Shown here: positions 19,386-29,273 of the stretch, one piece after another
Numbering within the stretch: position 1 is the stretch's first letter
Layout: each line of letters starts with the position of its first letter
Assembly (NCBI RefSeq): GCF_028293085.1
Contig: NZ_JAQGLC010000320.1
Location: forward strand, 1 to 43,401
Origin: Sphingomonas bacterium
Lineage (GTDB): Bacteria; Pseudomonadota; Alphaproteobacteria; Sphingomonadales; Sphingomonadaceae
Length of the DNA: 43,401 nt
Direction: 5' to 3'
The notes under the pieces: model-generated
Told to the model about the DNA's origin: nothing
The model's database searches: none
Seen by the model: the letters and a program-made list of their open reading frames with translations, nothing else
Program-made: the position numbers and the translations under genes

Positions 19386-20729
19386 TCAGTTTGAAGAGGA
19401 GAGGGCGGCTGTGGCCGCGAAGAAGCGCCGGCTGAGCACCGCCAGCGCCGATCCGAGGATTCCGACCACGGTGATCACCAGGATGAGCGACCGCCCGAGC
19501 GCCTGCGGATCATGGAAGAGATTGTCGGTGACGAAGCCGACCAGCGGCGGCCCGAAGCCGATGCCGATCAGCGTGATCGTCGCCAGGAACATCGAGGTGA
19601 CGACGCCGCGCAGACGGTCGGGCGTCAGCATCTGGATGCCGGCGAGCGAGGCGGGCGCCCCCATCGTCACGCCGAAATTCAAAAGACCATAAGCGACCAG
19701 CGATACCGGCAGGCTGCGCGTCAGGCCGAGCAGGATCATGACCGGGATCGCGCCGATCAGACTGATGATCATGACAGGTGCTGCAGGCGCCGGCGATCCG
19801 CGCTTTTCGAACAGGTCGGTCAGATAGCCGCCGGTCAGATGCCCTGCCGGGGCGGCGATGAGGATGACACTGCCGACCAGCAATCCGGCTTGCGGCGCGG
19901 TCAGGTCGAAGAGGCGCTGGTAGAAGGTTGGCGCCCAGGCGGCGAGCGACTGGATGACGAGGATGACGGCGGAGGCCGCCGCGGTGTGGCTGAAATACGC
20001 CTTGCCATGGGTGCGGACATAAGCCGCGGCCGAGGCGATGCTGGGCTTGATCGTGCTCGAGGCGACCCGCGCCGGCTCACGGACGGTCAGCAGCAGCAGC
20101 GCGAGCACGATGCCCGGGATCGCCATCAGCACGAAGGTCCCCTGCCACGGCATGAGGTGGCCGAGCCCCGGCAGCCAGAGCCCCCCGGTGACGGTCAGTG
20201 CGGCGAGGACCGCGCCGCCGCCGATCAGCGCGGCGCTCTTGCCGAGCGAGGCGCCGAGCGTGAACACTGAAACGGCGCGGCCGATTTGCGACCGCGGGAA
20301 ATAGGATGCCAGGATCGACATCGCCGCCGGCACCAGCGCTGCTTCGCCGAAGCCGACGCCGATCCGTGCCAGGAACAGGGTGCCGAACGAGTATGCGAGG
20401 CCGCACAAAGCAGTCGCGATGCTCCACAGCAGGATGCCGGCGATAATCAGATTGCGGCGATTGACGCTGTCCGCCATCCGCCCGAGCGGTACCGCCAGCA
20501 GCGTGTAGAGGATGACGAAACCGGTACCCTGCAACAGGCCAAGCTGCGTGTCGCTGACGCCGAGATCATGCTTCAACGGCTCCATGACGAGGCTCATCAG
20601 GAACCGGTCGATGAACGACACGAGATGGCCGGTCGACAAGAGCAGCGCGACGTACCAGGCATAGACGGTCGCCGGCGTGCCTGTGACGGGACGCTCGACG
20701 AGATTTTCGGCCGCCAGGGTCGGGTTCAT
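19386..20729 (-). CDS. MFS transporter
   Basis: Twelve-TM-like hydrophobic profile; FIDRFLMSLVMEPLKHDLGVSDTQLGLLQGTGFVILYTLLAVPLGRMADSVNRRNLI. Confidence 0.92.
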   Translation of the reverse strand: MNPTLAAENLVERPVTGTPATVYAWYVALLLSTGHLVSFIDRFLMSLVMEPLKHDLGVSDTQLGLLQGTGFVILYTLLAVPLGRMADSVNRRNLIIAGILLWSIATALCGLAYSFGTLFLARIGVGFGEAALVPAAMSILASYFPRSQIGRAVSVFTLGASLGKSAALIGGGAVLAALTVTGGLWLPGLGHLMPWQGTFVLMAIPGIVLALLLLTVREPARVASSTIKPSIASAAAYVRTHGKAYFSHTAAASAVILVIQSLAAWAPTFYQRLFDLTAPQAGLLVGSVILIAAPAGHLTGGYLTDLFEKRGSPAPAAPVMIISLIGAIPVMILLGLTRSLPVSLVAYGLLNFGVTMGAPASLAGIQMLTPDRLRGVVTSMFLATITLIGIGFGPPLVGFVTDNLFHDPQALGRSLILVITVVGILGSALAVLSRRFFAATAALSSSN

Positions 20730-20805
20730 ATGCTGGCCATGGAAGCGGCGTCCTCGTGCCTGAATGCTCGATGGCCGCAGGAAAACACGAACCGACAATG
20801 TGCGC

Positions 20806-20882
20806 AACAAGAATCGTCGACGATTTTAGAATTTAGTGATGGAATTGCGGCCGATTTCTCACTAATCGTAGACGATCTTAGT
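20806..20882. promoter_or_regulatory. Operator pair upstream of MFS-BKACE: ATCGTCGACGAT (20813-20824) and ATCGTAGACGAT (20865-20876)
   Basis: Palindromic 12-mers read directly; start-to-start spacing 52 bp; same motif pair is found upstream of the TonB gene. Confidence 0.7.
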
Positions 20883-21639
20883 TTGGCGCCTGCAGCAAGG
20901 TAATGCACCAATCGGCATGGTACAGCATGATCGCCTCTGCAGCGCGCGCATCGCCGGCCAGGATGGCGTCGGTAAGACGCTGATAATTCTCGACATATTT
21001 GTCGACATGCTTGTCCAGGTCGATCGCGATGGCAATCAGCCGGTTCCAGTATTCGACGTTGAGCGCACGCAGCACGAAATCGACATAGGGCTTCTCGCCG
21101 ATCGCGTTGGCGAGATAATGGAATTCATTGAGGATGAGGTAGAAGCGGAAGCGCGGCGCCGCATCGCTGGCCGCCGATCGTATCGCCGTCATCGCATCGG
21201 CGATTCGCGCGGCATTGTCGCCCTCGTGGATCCGCATCGCCGCGCCCTTCAGGCCCAGTGCCGCGACCGGCGCGGTCATCTCGTAGATGCCGACAAGGTC
21301 GTGGTGCGCCATCGGCCGCAGCATCGCGCCGCGATCCGGCAGCAGCTCGACCAGTCCCTGCCCGGCGAGCACCGCGAGCGCCTCGCGCACCGGCCCGCGG
21401 CTGAGCCCGAGCTGCAGGGCAAGCTCGGCCGCGACGATCCGGCTGCCCGGGCGAAGGTCGCCCGCGTCGAGCGACTCCATGATCTTCGCGTAGACGAGTT
21501 GGACAAGAGAGGTCTTGAGGCCGCCATCCGAAAGTTTCTTGGGAGCGCCGAAAGGCAAATTCGTCAGGAAAGGCGAGTTTACGCGAGCCGCACGCTCTTC
21601 AGACTTCTTCCGCCCGGCGCCATTTGTCTTGCCGTTCAC
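20878..21639 (-). CDS. GntR family transcriptional regulator with FCD-type ligand domain
   Basis: LVQLVYAKIMESLDAGDLRPGSRIVAAELALQLGLSRGPVREALAVLAGQGLVELLPDRGAML wHTH; GTG start at 21639 preceded by AAAAGGGAA. Confidence 0.9.
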   Translation of the reverse strand: MNGKTNGAGRKKSEERAARVNSPFLTNLPFGAPKKLSDGGLKTSLVQLVYAKIMESLDAGDLRPGSRIVAAELALQLGLSRGPVREALAVLAGQGLVELLPDRGAMLRPMAHHDLVGIYEMTAPVAALGLKGAAMRIHEGDNAARIADAMTAIRSAASDAAPRFRFYLILNEFHYLANAIGEKPYVDFVLRALNVEYWNRLIAIAIDLDKHVDKYVENYQRLTDAILAGDARAAEAIMLYHADWCITLLQAPN

Positions 21640-21738
21640 CGTAGTTCCCTTTTCAACAGGCACAGTGACTGTGCACTCGAATATCAACGAACCGCTTCAT
21701 GTATCGAGGTGATGTTCGGTAGCCAAGGATGAATATGC

Positions 21739-23235
21739 ATGATCGACGATAACCGGTCATTTTACCACGCGCTGGCCGAATCCTTAAGTCGGGAACCGGG
21801 CTCGATCCGGCTGACAGGCGGCGGCCAGTCGTTCGACGGAGCGGCGCTGCACGCCGCCATCGAGCGCTGGGCCGGCGCGCTGGCGAGCCTCGGCGTCCAC
21901 GCCGGCGACCGGGTCGCAGTGCAAGCCGAGAAATCGATCGAACTTGTGCTGCTCTATCTCGCGACGCTGCGAATCGGCGCGGTCTATGTTCCGCTCAACA
22001 CGGCCTATCGCACGGCCGAAATCGACTATTTCCTCGGCGACGCCGAGCCCGCGATCTTCGTCTGCGATCCGTCGGCGGCGGATGCCTGTATCGGCCTGCA
22101 GGGTTGCGACGGGTCGCTATGGACGCTCGACCGGGACGGCGGCGGGACGCTCGCCGACATCGTCGCGGCTTGCGGCGACCAGGCACCACCGGCTTCGGCG
22201 GGGCCGGACGATCTGGCGGCGATCGTCTACACTTCGGGTACGACGGGCCGCTCCAAGGGAGCGATGATCACGCACCGCAACCTGCTGGCGAATGCCAGCG
22301 CGCTGATCGCGGCGTGGCGGATCGAACGCGGCGACACGCTGCTGCACGTGCTGCCGCTCTACCATATCCACGGCCTGTTCGTTGCGCTGAACACCATGCT
22401 GCTGGCGGGTGGGCGCACCAATCTCGCCGCCGGTTTCGACAGCGGTGCCGCCATCGCCGGCTTTGCCCGCGCCACGATCTTCATGGGGGTGCCGACCTAT
22501 TATACGCGGCTGCTCAATGAAACGCGGCTCAACCAGCAGGCGACTGAGGGAATCCGGCTGTTCGTCTGCGGCTCGGCGCCACTGACGCCCGCTACCTTCG
22601 ACGCGTTCGAGGCGCGAACGGGGCATGTCATCCTCGAACGCTACGGCATGTCGGAATGCGGCATCATCTGCAGCAACCCGATCGACGGCCCGCGGATCGC
22701 CGGCGCGGTCGGGTTGCCGCTGCCGGGCGTCGAGGCCCGGATCGGCGACGACGCGGCGGTCGGGGTTCTCGAAGTCCGGGGCGCCAGCGTGTTCTCCGGC
22801 TATTGGCGCCAGCCCGAAAAGACGCTGAGCGAGTTCCGCGAGGACGGCTTCTTCATCACCGGCGATATCGCGACGATCGACGATGAAGGCGTCGTCAGGA
22901 TTGTCGGTCGCGAAAAGGACATGGTCATTTCCGGCGGGCTGAACGTCTATCCCAAGGAGATCGAAACACTGATCGACCTGTTCGAGGAGGTCGACGAATC
23001 CGCAGTGATCGGCCTTGCCCATGCCGATTTCGGCGAGGCGGTCGCGGCGGTGGTCAGGCTCCATCCGGGTGCGGCCCTCGATCAGGCGGCGGCGATCGCC
23101 CGGCTGAAAGCGGATCTGGCGGGCTTCAAGCTGCCCAAGGCCGTGTTCTTCGTCGACAATCTGCCGCGCAACGCAATGGGCAAGGTTCAGAAGGCGGCAC
23201 TGCGCGAGCGCTTCAGCTGCCATTTCGAGGCTTGA
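21739..23235 (+). CDS. AMP-dependent acyl-CoA synthetase, malonyl-CoA synthetase-like
   Basis: IVYTSGTTGRSKGAMITHRNLLANA, LPLYHIHGLFVALN, ERYGMSECGI, VISGGLNVYPKEIE; followed directly by malonyl-CoA decarboxylase. Confidence 0.9.
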   Translation: MIDDNRSFYHALAESLSREPGSIRLTGGGQSFDGAALHAAIERWAGALASLGVHAGDRVAVQAEKSIELVLLYLATLRIGAVYVPLNTAYRTAEIDYFLGDAEPAIFVCDPSAADACIGLQGCDGSLWTLDRDGGGTLADIVAACGDQAPPASAGPDDLAAIVYTSGTTGRSKGAMITHRNLLANASALIAAWRIERGDTLLHVLPLYHIHGLFVALNTMLLAGGRTNLAAGFDSGAAIAGFARATIFMGVPTYYTRLLNETRLNQQATEGIRLFVCGSAPLTPATFDAFEARTGHVILERYGMSECGIICSNPIDGPRIAGAVGLPLPGVEARIGDDAAVGVLEVRGASVFSGYWRQPEKTLSEFREDGFFITGDIATIDDEGVVRIVGREKDMVISGGLNVYPKEIETLIDLFEEVDESAVIGLAHADFGEAVAAVVRLHPGAALDQAAAIARLKADLAGFKLPKAVFFVDNLPRNAMGKVQKAALRERFSCHFEA

Positions 23236-23236
23236 G

Positions 23237-24517
23237 ATGCGCTTGCCATGGCGGCGCAAGCGCTCGGGAAGCGAGGGCGTACCGGTGCAGCGCGCGATCG
23301 GCCTGTCGCGCAAGCTGATCACCCGCGCCGGCGAAGCGGAGGGAACCCGAGTCGCCGGCATGCTGGCGACGCTGTGCTGCACGCTGGACGATGCCGATCT
23401 TCTTGCCTTCTTCCGCTGGCTGGTCAGCGATTTCGGCCCGGATCAGGAAGGTCTGAAGGCTGCGGCGAGCGCCTATCTCGCCGATCCTGATGCGGCCCTG
23501 GCGGCATCCCTCACGGTGGCGGCGGAACCGCGCCGGCAGGAATTGCTGCGGCGGCTGAACACCGCAACCGGAGGAACCGCGCTGATCGTCGCCTTGCGTG
23601 GGCGTTTGCTGACGATGCTCCGCGCGCACCCCGAGCTCGCGCCACTCGACGCTGACCTGCGGCATTTGCTGGCCTCCTGGTTCAATCGCGGCTTTCTCGA
23701 GTTGCGCCGGATCGACTGGCACACCTCCGCGGCGATTCTGGAAAAGCTCATCGCCTATGAGGCAGTGCATGCGATCCGCGGCTGGGACGATCTGCGCGGG
23801 CGGCTTGGCGGGGACCGGCGCTGCTACGGATTCTTCCATCCCGCGCTTCCCGAGGAGCCGCTGATCTTCGTCGAGGTCGCGCTGACCGCTGCGATCAGCG
23901 ACGCGATCGGCCCGTTGCTGGATCATCCACCGATGCGCACCGAGCCGCACGCGCCGACCACCGCGATCTTCTATTCGATCAGCAACTGCCAACCCGGCCT
24001 GCGCGGCATCAGCTTCGGCAATTTCCTGATCAAGCAGATCACGCAGAACCTGAAAGCGGAAACGCCGTCGCTCGAAGTCTTCGCCACCCTGTCCCCGGTG
24101 CCGGGCTTCCGCCGCTGGCTGGACGCCGGCGGCAACGCCCTGTCGGCACCCGGCTGTGAACCGGGGGACGATCTGGTGCGGCTGTGCGCGCATTATCTGT
24201 CGGGGGTCCAGCCCGACGGGGCGCAGGGTGTCCCGCGGGACCCGGTCGCGACCTTCCACCTGTCGAACGGCGCGCGGGTGGATCGGATAAATCCCGATGC
24301 CGATCTGTCGGAGAAAGGGCAGGCCGAAAGCTGTGGGATCATGGTCAATTATCGATACCTGCCCGAAGCCATCGCCGCGAATCACGAGCGGTTCGCCGAG
24401 CGCGGCGAGGTCGCGCTTGCGCCGGCCGTAGCCGCGCTTCGTCTCCTGCGACGTGAGGGGCGCCGTGTCCGAAAGGCAACGGACGCGGTGAAATCGTCGA
24501 CGATATCCTCACAATAA
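23237..24517 (+). CDS. Malonyl-CoA decarboxylase
   Basis: PLIFVEVALTAAIS, AIFYSISNCQPGLRGISFGNFLIKQI, VATFHLSNGARVDRINPDAD, CGIMVNYRYL are hallmark MCD motifs. Confidence 0.95.
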   Translation: MRLPWRRKRSGSEGVPVQRAIGLSRKLITRAGEAEGTRVAGMLATLCCTLDDADLLAFFRWLVSDFGPDQEGLKAAASAYLADPDAALAASLTVAAEPRRQELLRRLNTATGGTALIVALRGRLLTMLRAHPELAPLDADLRHLLASWFNRGFLELRRIDWHTSAAILEKLIAYEAVHAIRGWDDLRGRLGGDRRCYGFFHPALPEEPLIFVEVALTAAISDAIGPLLDHPPMRTEPHAPTTAIFYSISNCQPGLRGISFGNFLIKQITQNLKAETPSLEVFATLSPVPGFRRWLDAGGNALSAPGCEPGDDLVRLCAHYLSGVQPDGAQGVPRDPVATFHLSNGARVDRINPDADLSEKGQAESCGIMVNYRYLPEAIAANHERFAERGEVALAPAVAALRLLRREGRRVRKATDAVKSSTISSQ

Positions 24518-24567
24518 GACGGTATCGCGCATAATTTATTTCAAATCGTCGACAATCCCGTTGCGCA
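24486..24567. promoter_or_regulatory. Operator pair upstream of TonB gene: ATCGTCGACGAT (24493-24504) and ATCGTCGACAAT (24545-24556), with GTTGCGCA (24560-24567)
   Basis: Palindromic 12-mers spaced 52 bp, same geometry as the pair upstream of the MFS gene. Confidence 0.7.
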
Positions 24568-24640
24568 TCCCCATTATTTATGTTTCTTTGAAATGCAGGT
24601 GCAGCGCTCGATGCGACGGCACGAAAGCGGGGATCGAGAT

Positions 24641-26788
24641 ATGCGCGCAGCCTTACGGACACTTCTCATCACGACGGCTCTGGTCACCACGGCGGGGGCG
24701 GCGACAAGCGCCTTTGCCCAGGCAGCGCCGGTGGCCGACGACAGCGGCGGCCTCGGCGATATCATCGTCACCGCGACCAAGACCGGCGCGACCAAATTGC
24801 AGGATACGCCGCTGGCGGTGACCGCTTTCAACAGCGCGACAATCGGGCAGACCGGCATCAAGGACATCCGCGACCTGGCATCGCTGACGCCGAACCTGCT
24901 GGTGACGCAGAACAGCTCCTTCTCGCAGGTCTATATCCGCGGCATCGGATCCAACAATGTGTTCGGTGGATCCGATCCGTCGTCGACGATGCATGTCGAT
25001 GGCGTCTATTTCGCCCGGCCGGCAAGCTATCTCGGCAATTTCCTCGACGTCGAGCGCATCGAAGTGCTGCGCGGCCCGCAAGGCACGCTCTATGGCCGCA
25101 ACTCGGTCGGTGGCACGATCAACGTCATCAGCCGCAAGCCGGACAACAGCTTCGCCGCCAAGGCGCAGGTCACGGTCGGCGATTACGACCTGGTCCGTGG
25201 CGAGGCCTATGTCAGCGGCCCGATCATCGAGGACAAGCTCGCCGCATCGCTGTCGGTGCTTCGCTCGAAGCATAGCGGTTACCTCAAGAACGTGGCGCCT
25301 GGCGTCGGCGACGTTGACAGCGAGGACGTGGAGGGCGCGCGCGCCCAGTTACGCTATACGCCGATCGGCCCGCTGGAGATCATCCTGCGCGGCGATTACA
25401 ATCATTCCGACGATTCGATCAGCGGCTATGTCAAGCTGCTGCAAACGACCGCTGATCCCTATGCCAACAGCGTGCTCGGCGATTTCCACAAGATCGCGCT
25501 CAACATCCGGCCGAACGCCAATCGCCGGCAATGGGGCACGGCCGGCGAGGTCAATTATGATCTGAGCAGCGCGCTTCAATTGAAGTCGCTGACCTCGTAC
25601 CGGGAAAGCCGCCTGATCCAGGTTGGCGATACCGACGGCACCGCGATCAACACGCGCCGTACCGATCAGTTCGAGGATCAGCATCAATTCTCGCAGGAGT
25701 TCAACCTGACGGGCCATGCCGATGGCCTGACCTATATTGCCGGGCTGTATTACTTCAAGGAGACCATCAACGTTGCCACGGCGGTGACGACCTTCCCGAC
25801 GACCAAGGCAGCCTATTATCCTATCATCAACACCAATGCCTGGGCCGGTTTCGGGCAGGCCACCTACGCGATTACCGATCAGATCTCGGTGACGGGCGGC
25901 CTGCGCTATACCAGGGAGCACAAGACGTTCGACCAGGATGCGGTCACCACGTCGCTGGTGACGGGGCTGCCGGCGGCAGGCTATCCCATCATCTATCACT
26001 CGAGCGGGGTCTACACGGCATGGACACCCAAGTTCGACGTCGAATTCAGGCCGACCCACGGCATCCTGCTCTATGCGTCGGCGACCAAGGGCTTCAAGTC
26101 GGGCGGCTTCAACCTGACCAGCGCCAATCCCGCGCAGGGTTTCGAGCCGGAATCGCTGTGGAGCTATGAGGGTGGCGCGAAAATCGACCTGATCGATGAC
26201 CGCCTGCGGCTCAACGGCACCGTCTTCCATTACAACTACAAGAACCTGCAGGTTCAGTCGTTCCTGACGCCCGGCGTGATCGATATCACCAACGCATCCG
26301 ACGCAACGGTGAACGGCGTCGAGATCGAGGCGGTCGCAAAGCCGGCCTCCGGTGTCCGGCTTGGCGCCAACCTCGCCTACCTTGATGCGAAATATAAGAA
26401 CTATACCAAGGCGCTCGGTCCCGGGAACGTGCCCTTCGACGCGTCGGGCAACCGACTCAACCTCTCGCCGAAATGGGCGTACACCCTCTATGCCGAGGTC
26501 GAACGGCCGATCGGCACCGGCAAGGGCTTGATCCGGGGTGAATTCAGCCATCGCACGCGCCAGTATTTCACGGCGGCGAATGCCGGGCTCGACACCCAGG
26601 CAGCCTATGGCCTGATCAACGCGACGATCGGCTATACCTTCGCGGGCGACCATATCCAGCTGCTGGTCTTCAGCCGGAACCTCGGGGATACGCAATATAT
26701 CACCAGCACCGCCACCTTCGGTGCCGGCGTGGCGGGTCGTGTCGGCGAGCCGCGGACCATCGGGGTGCGCGCAATCTTCAAATACTGA
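24641..26788 (+). CDS. TonB-dependent outer-membrane receptor
   Basis: Signal peptide, DIIVTATKTGATKLQDTPLAVTAF, VYIRGIGSNN, RGPQGTLYGRNSVGGTINVISRKP, terminal IGVRAIFKY. Confidence 0.95.
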   Translation: MRAALRTLLITTALVTTAGAATSAFAQAAPVADDSGGLGDIIVTATKTGATKLQDTPLAVTAFNSATIGQTGIKDIRDLASLTPNLLVTQNSSFSQVYIRGIGSNNVFGGSDPSSTMHVDGVYFARPASYLGNFLDVERIEVLRGPQGTLYGRNSVGGTINVISRKPDNSFAAKAQVTVGDYDLVRGEAYVSGPIIEDKLAASLSVLRSKHSGYLKNVAPGVGDVDSEDVEGARAQLRYTPIGPLEIILRGDYNHSDDSISGYVKLLQTTADPYANSVLGDFHKIALNIRPNANRRQWGTAGEVNYDLSSALQLKSLTSYRESRLIQVGDTDGTAINTRRTDQFEDQHQFSQEFNLTGHADGLTYIAGLYYFKETINVATAVTTFPTTKAAYYPIINTNAWAGFGQATYAITDQISVTGGLRYTREHKTFDQDAVTTSLVTGLPAAGYPIIYHSSGVYTAWTPKFDVEFRPTHGILLYASATKGFKSGGFNLTSANPAQGFEPESLWSYEGGAKIDLIDDRLRLNGTVFHYNYKNLQVQSFLTPGVIDITNASDATVNGVEIEAVAKPASGVRLGANLAYLDAKYKNYTKALGPGNVPFDASGNRLNLSPKWAYTLYAEVERPIGTGKGLIRGEFSHRTRQYFTAANAGLDTQAAYGLINATIGYTFAGDHIQLLVFSRNLGDTQYITSTATFGAGVAGRVGEPRTIGVRAIFKY

Positions 26789-26801
26789 CGCGCAAGAGAG
26801 C

Positions 26802-27956
26802 ATGGAGCAGACAATGTCCGCCGACCCGACCTCCACGATCCAGGGCTATTGCGACCCGGCCTTCGCGTCGGTCGCGGACGCGTTCGCGGCGAATTTCCGC
26901 GAGCGAGGCGAGAGCGGGGCGGCGGTCTGCGTCTTTGAAAAGGGCGAGAAGAAGGTCGATCTGTGGGGCGGCTGGGCCGATGCCGCCCACACCCGTCCCT
27001 GGCGGGAAGACACGATCGTCTGCATGATGTCGGTCGGCAAGGGCATGGCCGCCCTGTGCATCTGGATGCTGGTCGACCGGGGGCTGATCGATCTCGACGC
27101 CCCGGTCGCACATTACTGGCCCGAGTTCGCCGGCGGCGGCAAGGGCGCGATCACCGTGCGCACCCTGATCACCGGCAAGGCCGGCTTGCTATACGCCGAT
27201 GCCGCACCGGACGGCGCCGGCTTCGACTGGGAGACGATGGTCCGCGCCTACGAGGTCCAGGTCCCCGAATGGGAGCCCGGAACGAAGCACGGCTATCACT
27301 CCGCCAGCGCCGGCTATCTGTTCGGCGAGCTGGTGCATCGGGTCGACGGACGAGCGATCGACCGCTTCCTGCAGGAGGAAGTGTCAGGCCCGCTGGGTGC
27401 GGATTATGGCTATGGCACACGTGGGGCGGACCCCGATCGCGTCGCCGACATCATCCCCAACCCGGATAGCCATACTTTCGTGCAAACGCGCGACCATAGG
27501 ACGAAGCTTGGACGCGCCTGGCGCATGCGACCTTATTCGCCCGATCACTACAACGACGCGCGGCTTCGCAATGAACTGATGCCGTCGACCAATGGCCATG
27601 GCAATGCGCGAGCGGTGGCGCGGATTTACGCCGCGCTTGCTTGCGGCGGAACGCTCGACGGCGTTACCCTGCTGTCCGCAGCGACAATCGACCAGTTGCG
27701 CGCGGAAAGCTGGCACGGGCATTGCGAGATGACCGACCGGATTTTCCGCTATGCGCAGGGCTTCTTCCTCAACGAGCCGGCGACGTCGCCGATGGGGACG
27801 AATGACGGCAGCTTCGGCCATCCCGGCGCCGGCGGCGCGCTTGGGTTCGCCGATCCGGAGGCGAAGATCGCGTTCTCCTACAGCCCGACCTTGATGTGCG
27901 CCGGCGGGGGTATCGGCGATCGCTGTGCCGCCTTGGTTTCGGCGCTCTACCCGTGA
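26802..27956 (+). CDS. Serine hydrolase, beta-lactamase/EstB-like family
   Basis: SxxK motif in MMSVGKGM, YHSASAGYLFGELV, and FGHPGAGGALGFAD C-terminal motif. Confidence 0.88.
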   Translation: MEQTMSADPTSTIQGYCDPAFASVADAFAANFRERGESGAAVCVFEKGEKKVDLWGGWADAAHTRPWREDTIVCMMSVGKGMAALCIWMLVDRGLIDLDAPVAHYWPEFAGGGKGAITVRTLITGKAGLLYADAAPDGAGFDWETMVRAYEVQVPEWEPGTKHGYHSASAGYLFGELVHRVDGRAIDRFLQEEVSGPLGADYGYGTRGADPDRVADIIPNPDSHTFVQTRDHRTKLGRAWRMRPYSPDHYNDARLRNELMPSTNGHGNARAVARIYAALACGGTLDGVTLLSAATIDQLRAESWHGHCEMTDRIFRYAQGFFLNEPATSPMGTNDGSFGHPGAGGALGFADPEAKIAFSYSPTLMCAGGGIGDRCAALVSALYP

Positions 27957-28420
27957 TCGCTACCGCGGCCTCGCCAGGCGCCCAGCAGGATGACGAGGGC
28001 TATTTGCTGACCGGGCTGGGCGTGATCCACCCCTGGCTGTGTGACGCGATGGGGCATCTGACGACACGCTTCTACACCGCCTTTTTCGACGACGCGTCGT
28101 GGCACCTCTTCGCCGAGCTCGGCTATGTCGAAGCCACTGCGCGTGCCGAAGGCTGGGGCTGGGCCGATGTCGTCACCACGACCGAATATAAGGGCGAGAT
28201 CGGCGCCGGCGGCCTGATCCGCGTGAAGAGCCGGATCATCGCGATCGGCAACAGCTCCCTCGCGGCGGAACATCTGCTGTGCGAGCGATCGTCCGGCGCG
28301 GTCTGCGCCCGGATGGAGGCGAAAACGGTGTGCTTCGACCTGGTCGCGCGCCGTTCGCGTCCGCTTCCCGATTCGATTCGCGCGGCCGCCACCGGCATGC
28401 TGCCCGCGGCCGCCGCCTGA
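27953..28420 (+). CDS. Acyl-CoA thioesterase, hot-dog fold
   Basis: GVIHPWLCDAMGHLTTRFYTAFFDDASWHLFAELGY; GTGA overlap with upstream stop. Confidence 0.75.
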   Translation: MIATAASPGAQQDDEGYLLTGLGVIHPWLCDAMGHLTTRFYTAFFDDASWHLFAELGYVEATARAEGWGWADVVTTTEYKGEIGAGGLIRVKSRIIAIGNSSLAAEHLLCERSSGAVCARMEAKTVCFDLVARRSRPLPDSIRAAATGMLPAAAA

Positions 28421-28421
28421 C

Positions 28422-29273
28422 ATGCCGGAGATCGAAACCCGCCGCGACGACCTGCGCGCGCTTCACGGCGTGCATCTCTGGCACGCCGGCAACTCGAACT
28501 GCTCGCAACGTGTACGGATGGTGCTCGAGGAAAAGGGCGTGGCGTGGACGAGTCATCCCGTCGACCTGTTCAACTTCGAGCACGCCACCCCGGAATATCA
28601 GGCGATCCATCCCAAGGGGCTGGTGCCGGCGCTGATCCATGACGGGCGCACGATCATCGATTCCAACGACATCATCGCCCATGTCGATGCGGCATTTCCC
28701 GGCGCCGGGAGCCTGCGCCCGCTGCACGAGAGCGACGAGCTTGCCGTGCTGCTGGCTCTCGCCTCCGATGCGCAAATGTCGCTGCGCATCCTGTCGCACG
28801 AATTCATGTTCAGCGATTTCCGCCGCTACGGCCGCGCCCAGCTCGAGCATTTCTCGGCGAACCACCACAATAGCGAGTTCGCGCAGTTCCTCTGGAAATT
28901 CTCGGTCGACGGCTTCTCGCACGAGGAACTGATGGCCTGCCGCGCCACGCTGGCGACCGCGGTCGAGGCGCTCGACCGGCACCTCGCGACCAATGTCTGG
29001 CTGGCCGGCGATCAGGTGTCGCTGGCTGATTTCAGCTGGGTGCCGAATATCCATCGGCTCGAATTGTTCGACTTTCCGCTCGGGCGATACCCGCATCTGC
29101 TGCGGTGGCTCGACACGATGAAAGCCCGGCCGAGCTACGCGGCAGCACTCGGCGCCTATGAGAAGGAGTTGCCGCGGGTCTCCGACGCCGAACTGGCGCG
29201 GCGCGCCACCTTTTTCGCAGCGGCCGACCTCATACGAGACGCTGCGCGCTCAAGCCTGAACGGGGAATCATGA
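28422..29273 (+). CDS. Glutathione S-transferase family protein
   Basis: NCSQRVRMVLEEKGVAW, NPxG-like HPKGLVPALIHDGRTIIDSNDIIAHVDAAFP thioredoxin-fold motifs; LAGDQVSLADFSWVPN C-terminal domain. Confidence 0.9.
   Translation: MPEIETRRDDLRALHGVHLWHAGNSNCSQRVRMVLEEKGVAWTSHPVDLFNFEHATPEYQAIHPKGLVPALIHDGRTIIDSNDIIAHVDAAFPGAGSLRPLHESDELAVLLALASDAQMSLRILSHEFMFSDFRRYGRAQLEHFSANHHNSEFAQFLWKFSVDGFSHEELMACRATLATAVEALDRHLATNVWLAGDQVSLADFSWVPNIHRLELFDFPLGRYPHLLRWLDTMKARPSYAAALGAYEKELPRVSDAELARRATFFAAADLIRDAARSSLNGES

Noticed and set aside
25349-26836. 495-aa minus-strand ORF antisense to the TonB receptor gene
   Set aside because: Shadow ORF; the sense frame has unambiguous TonB-receptor motifs.
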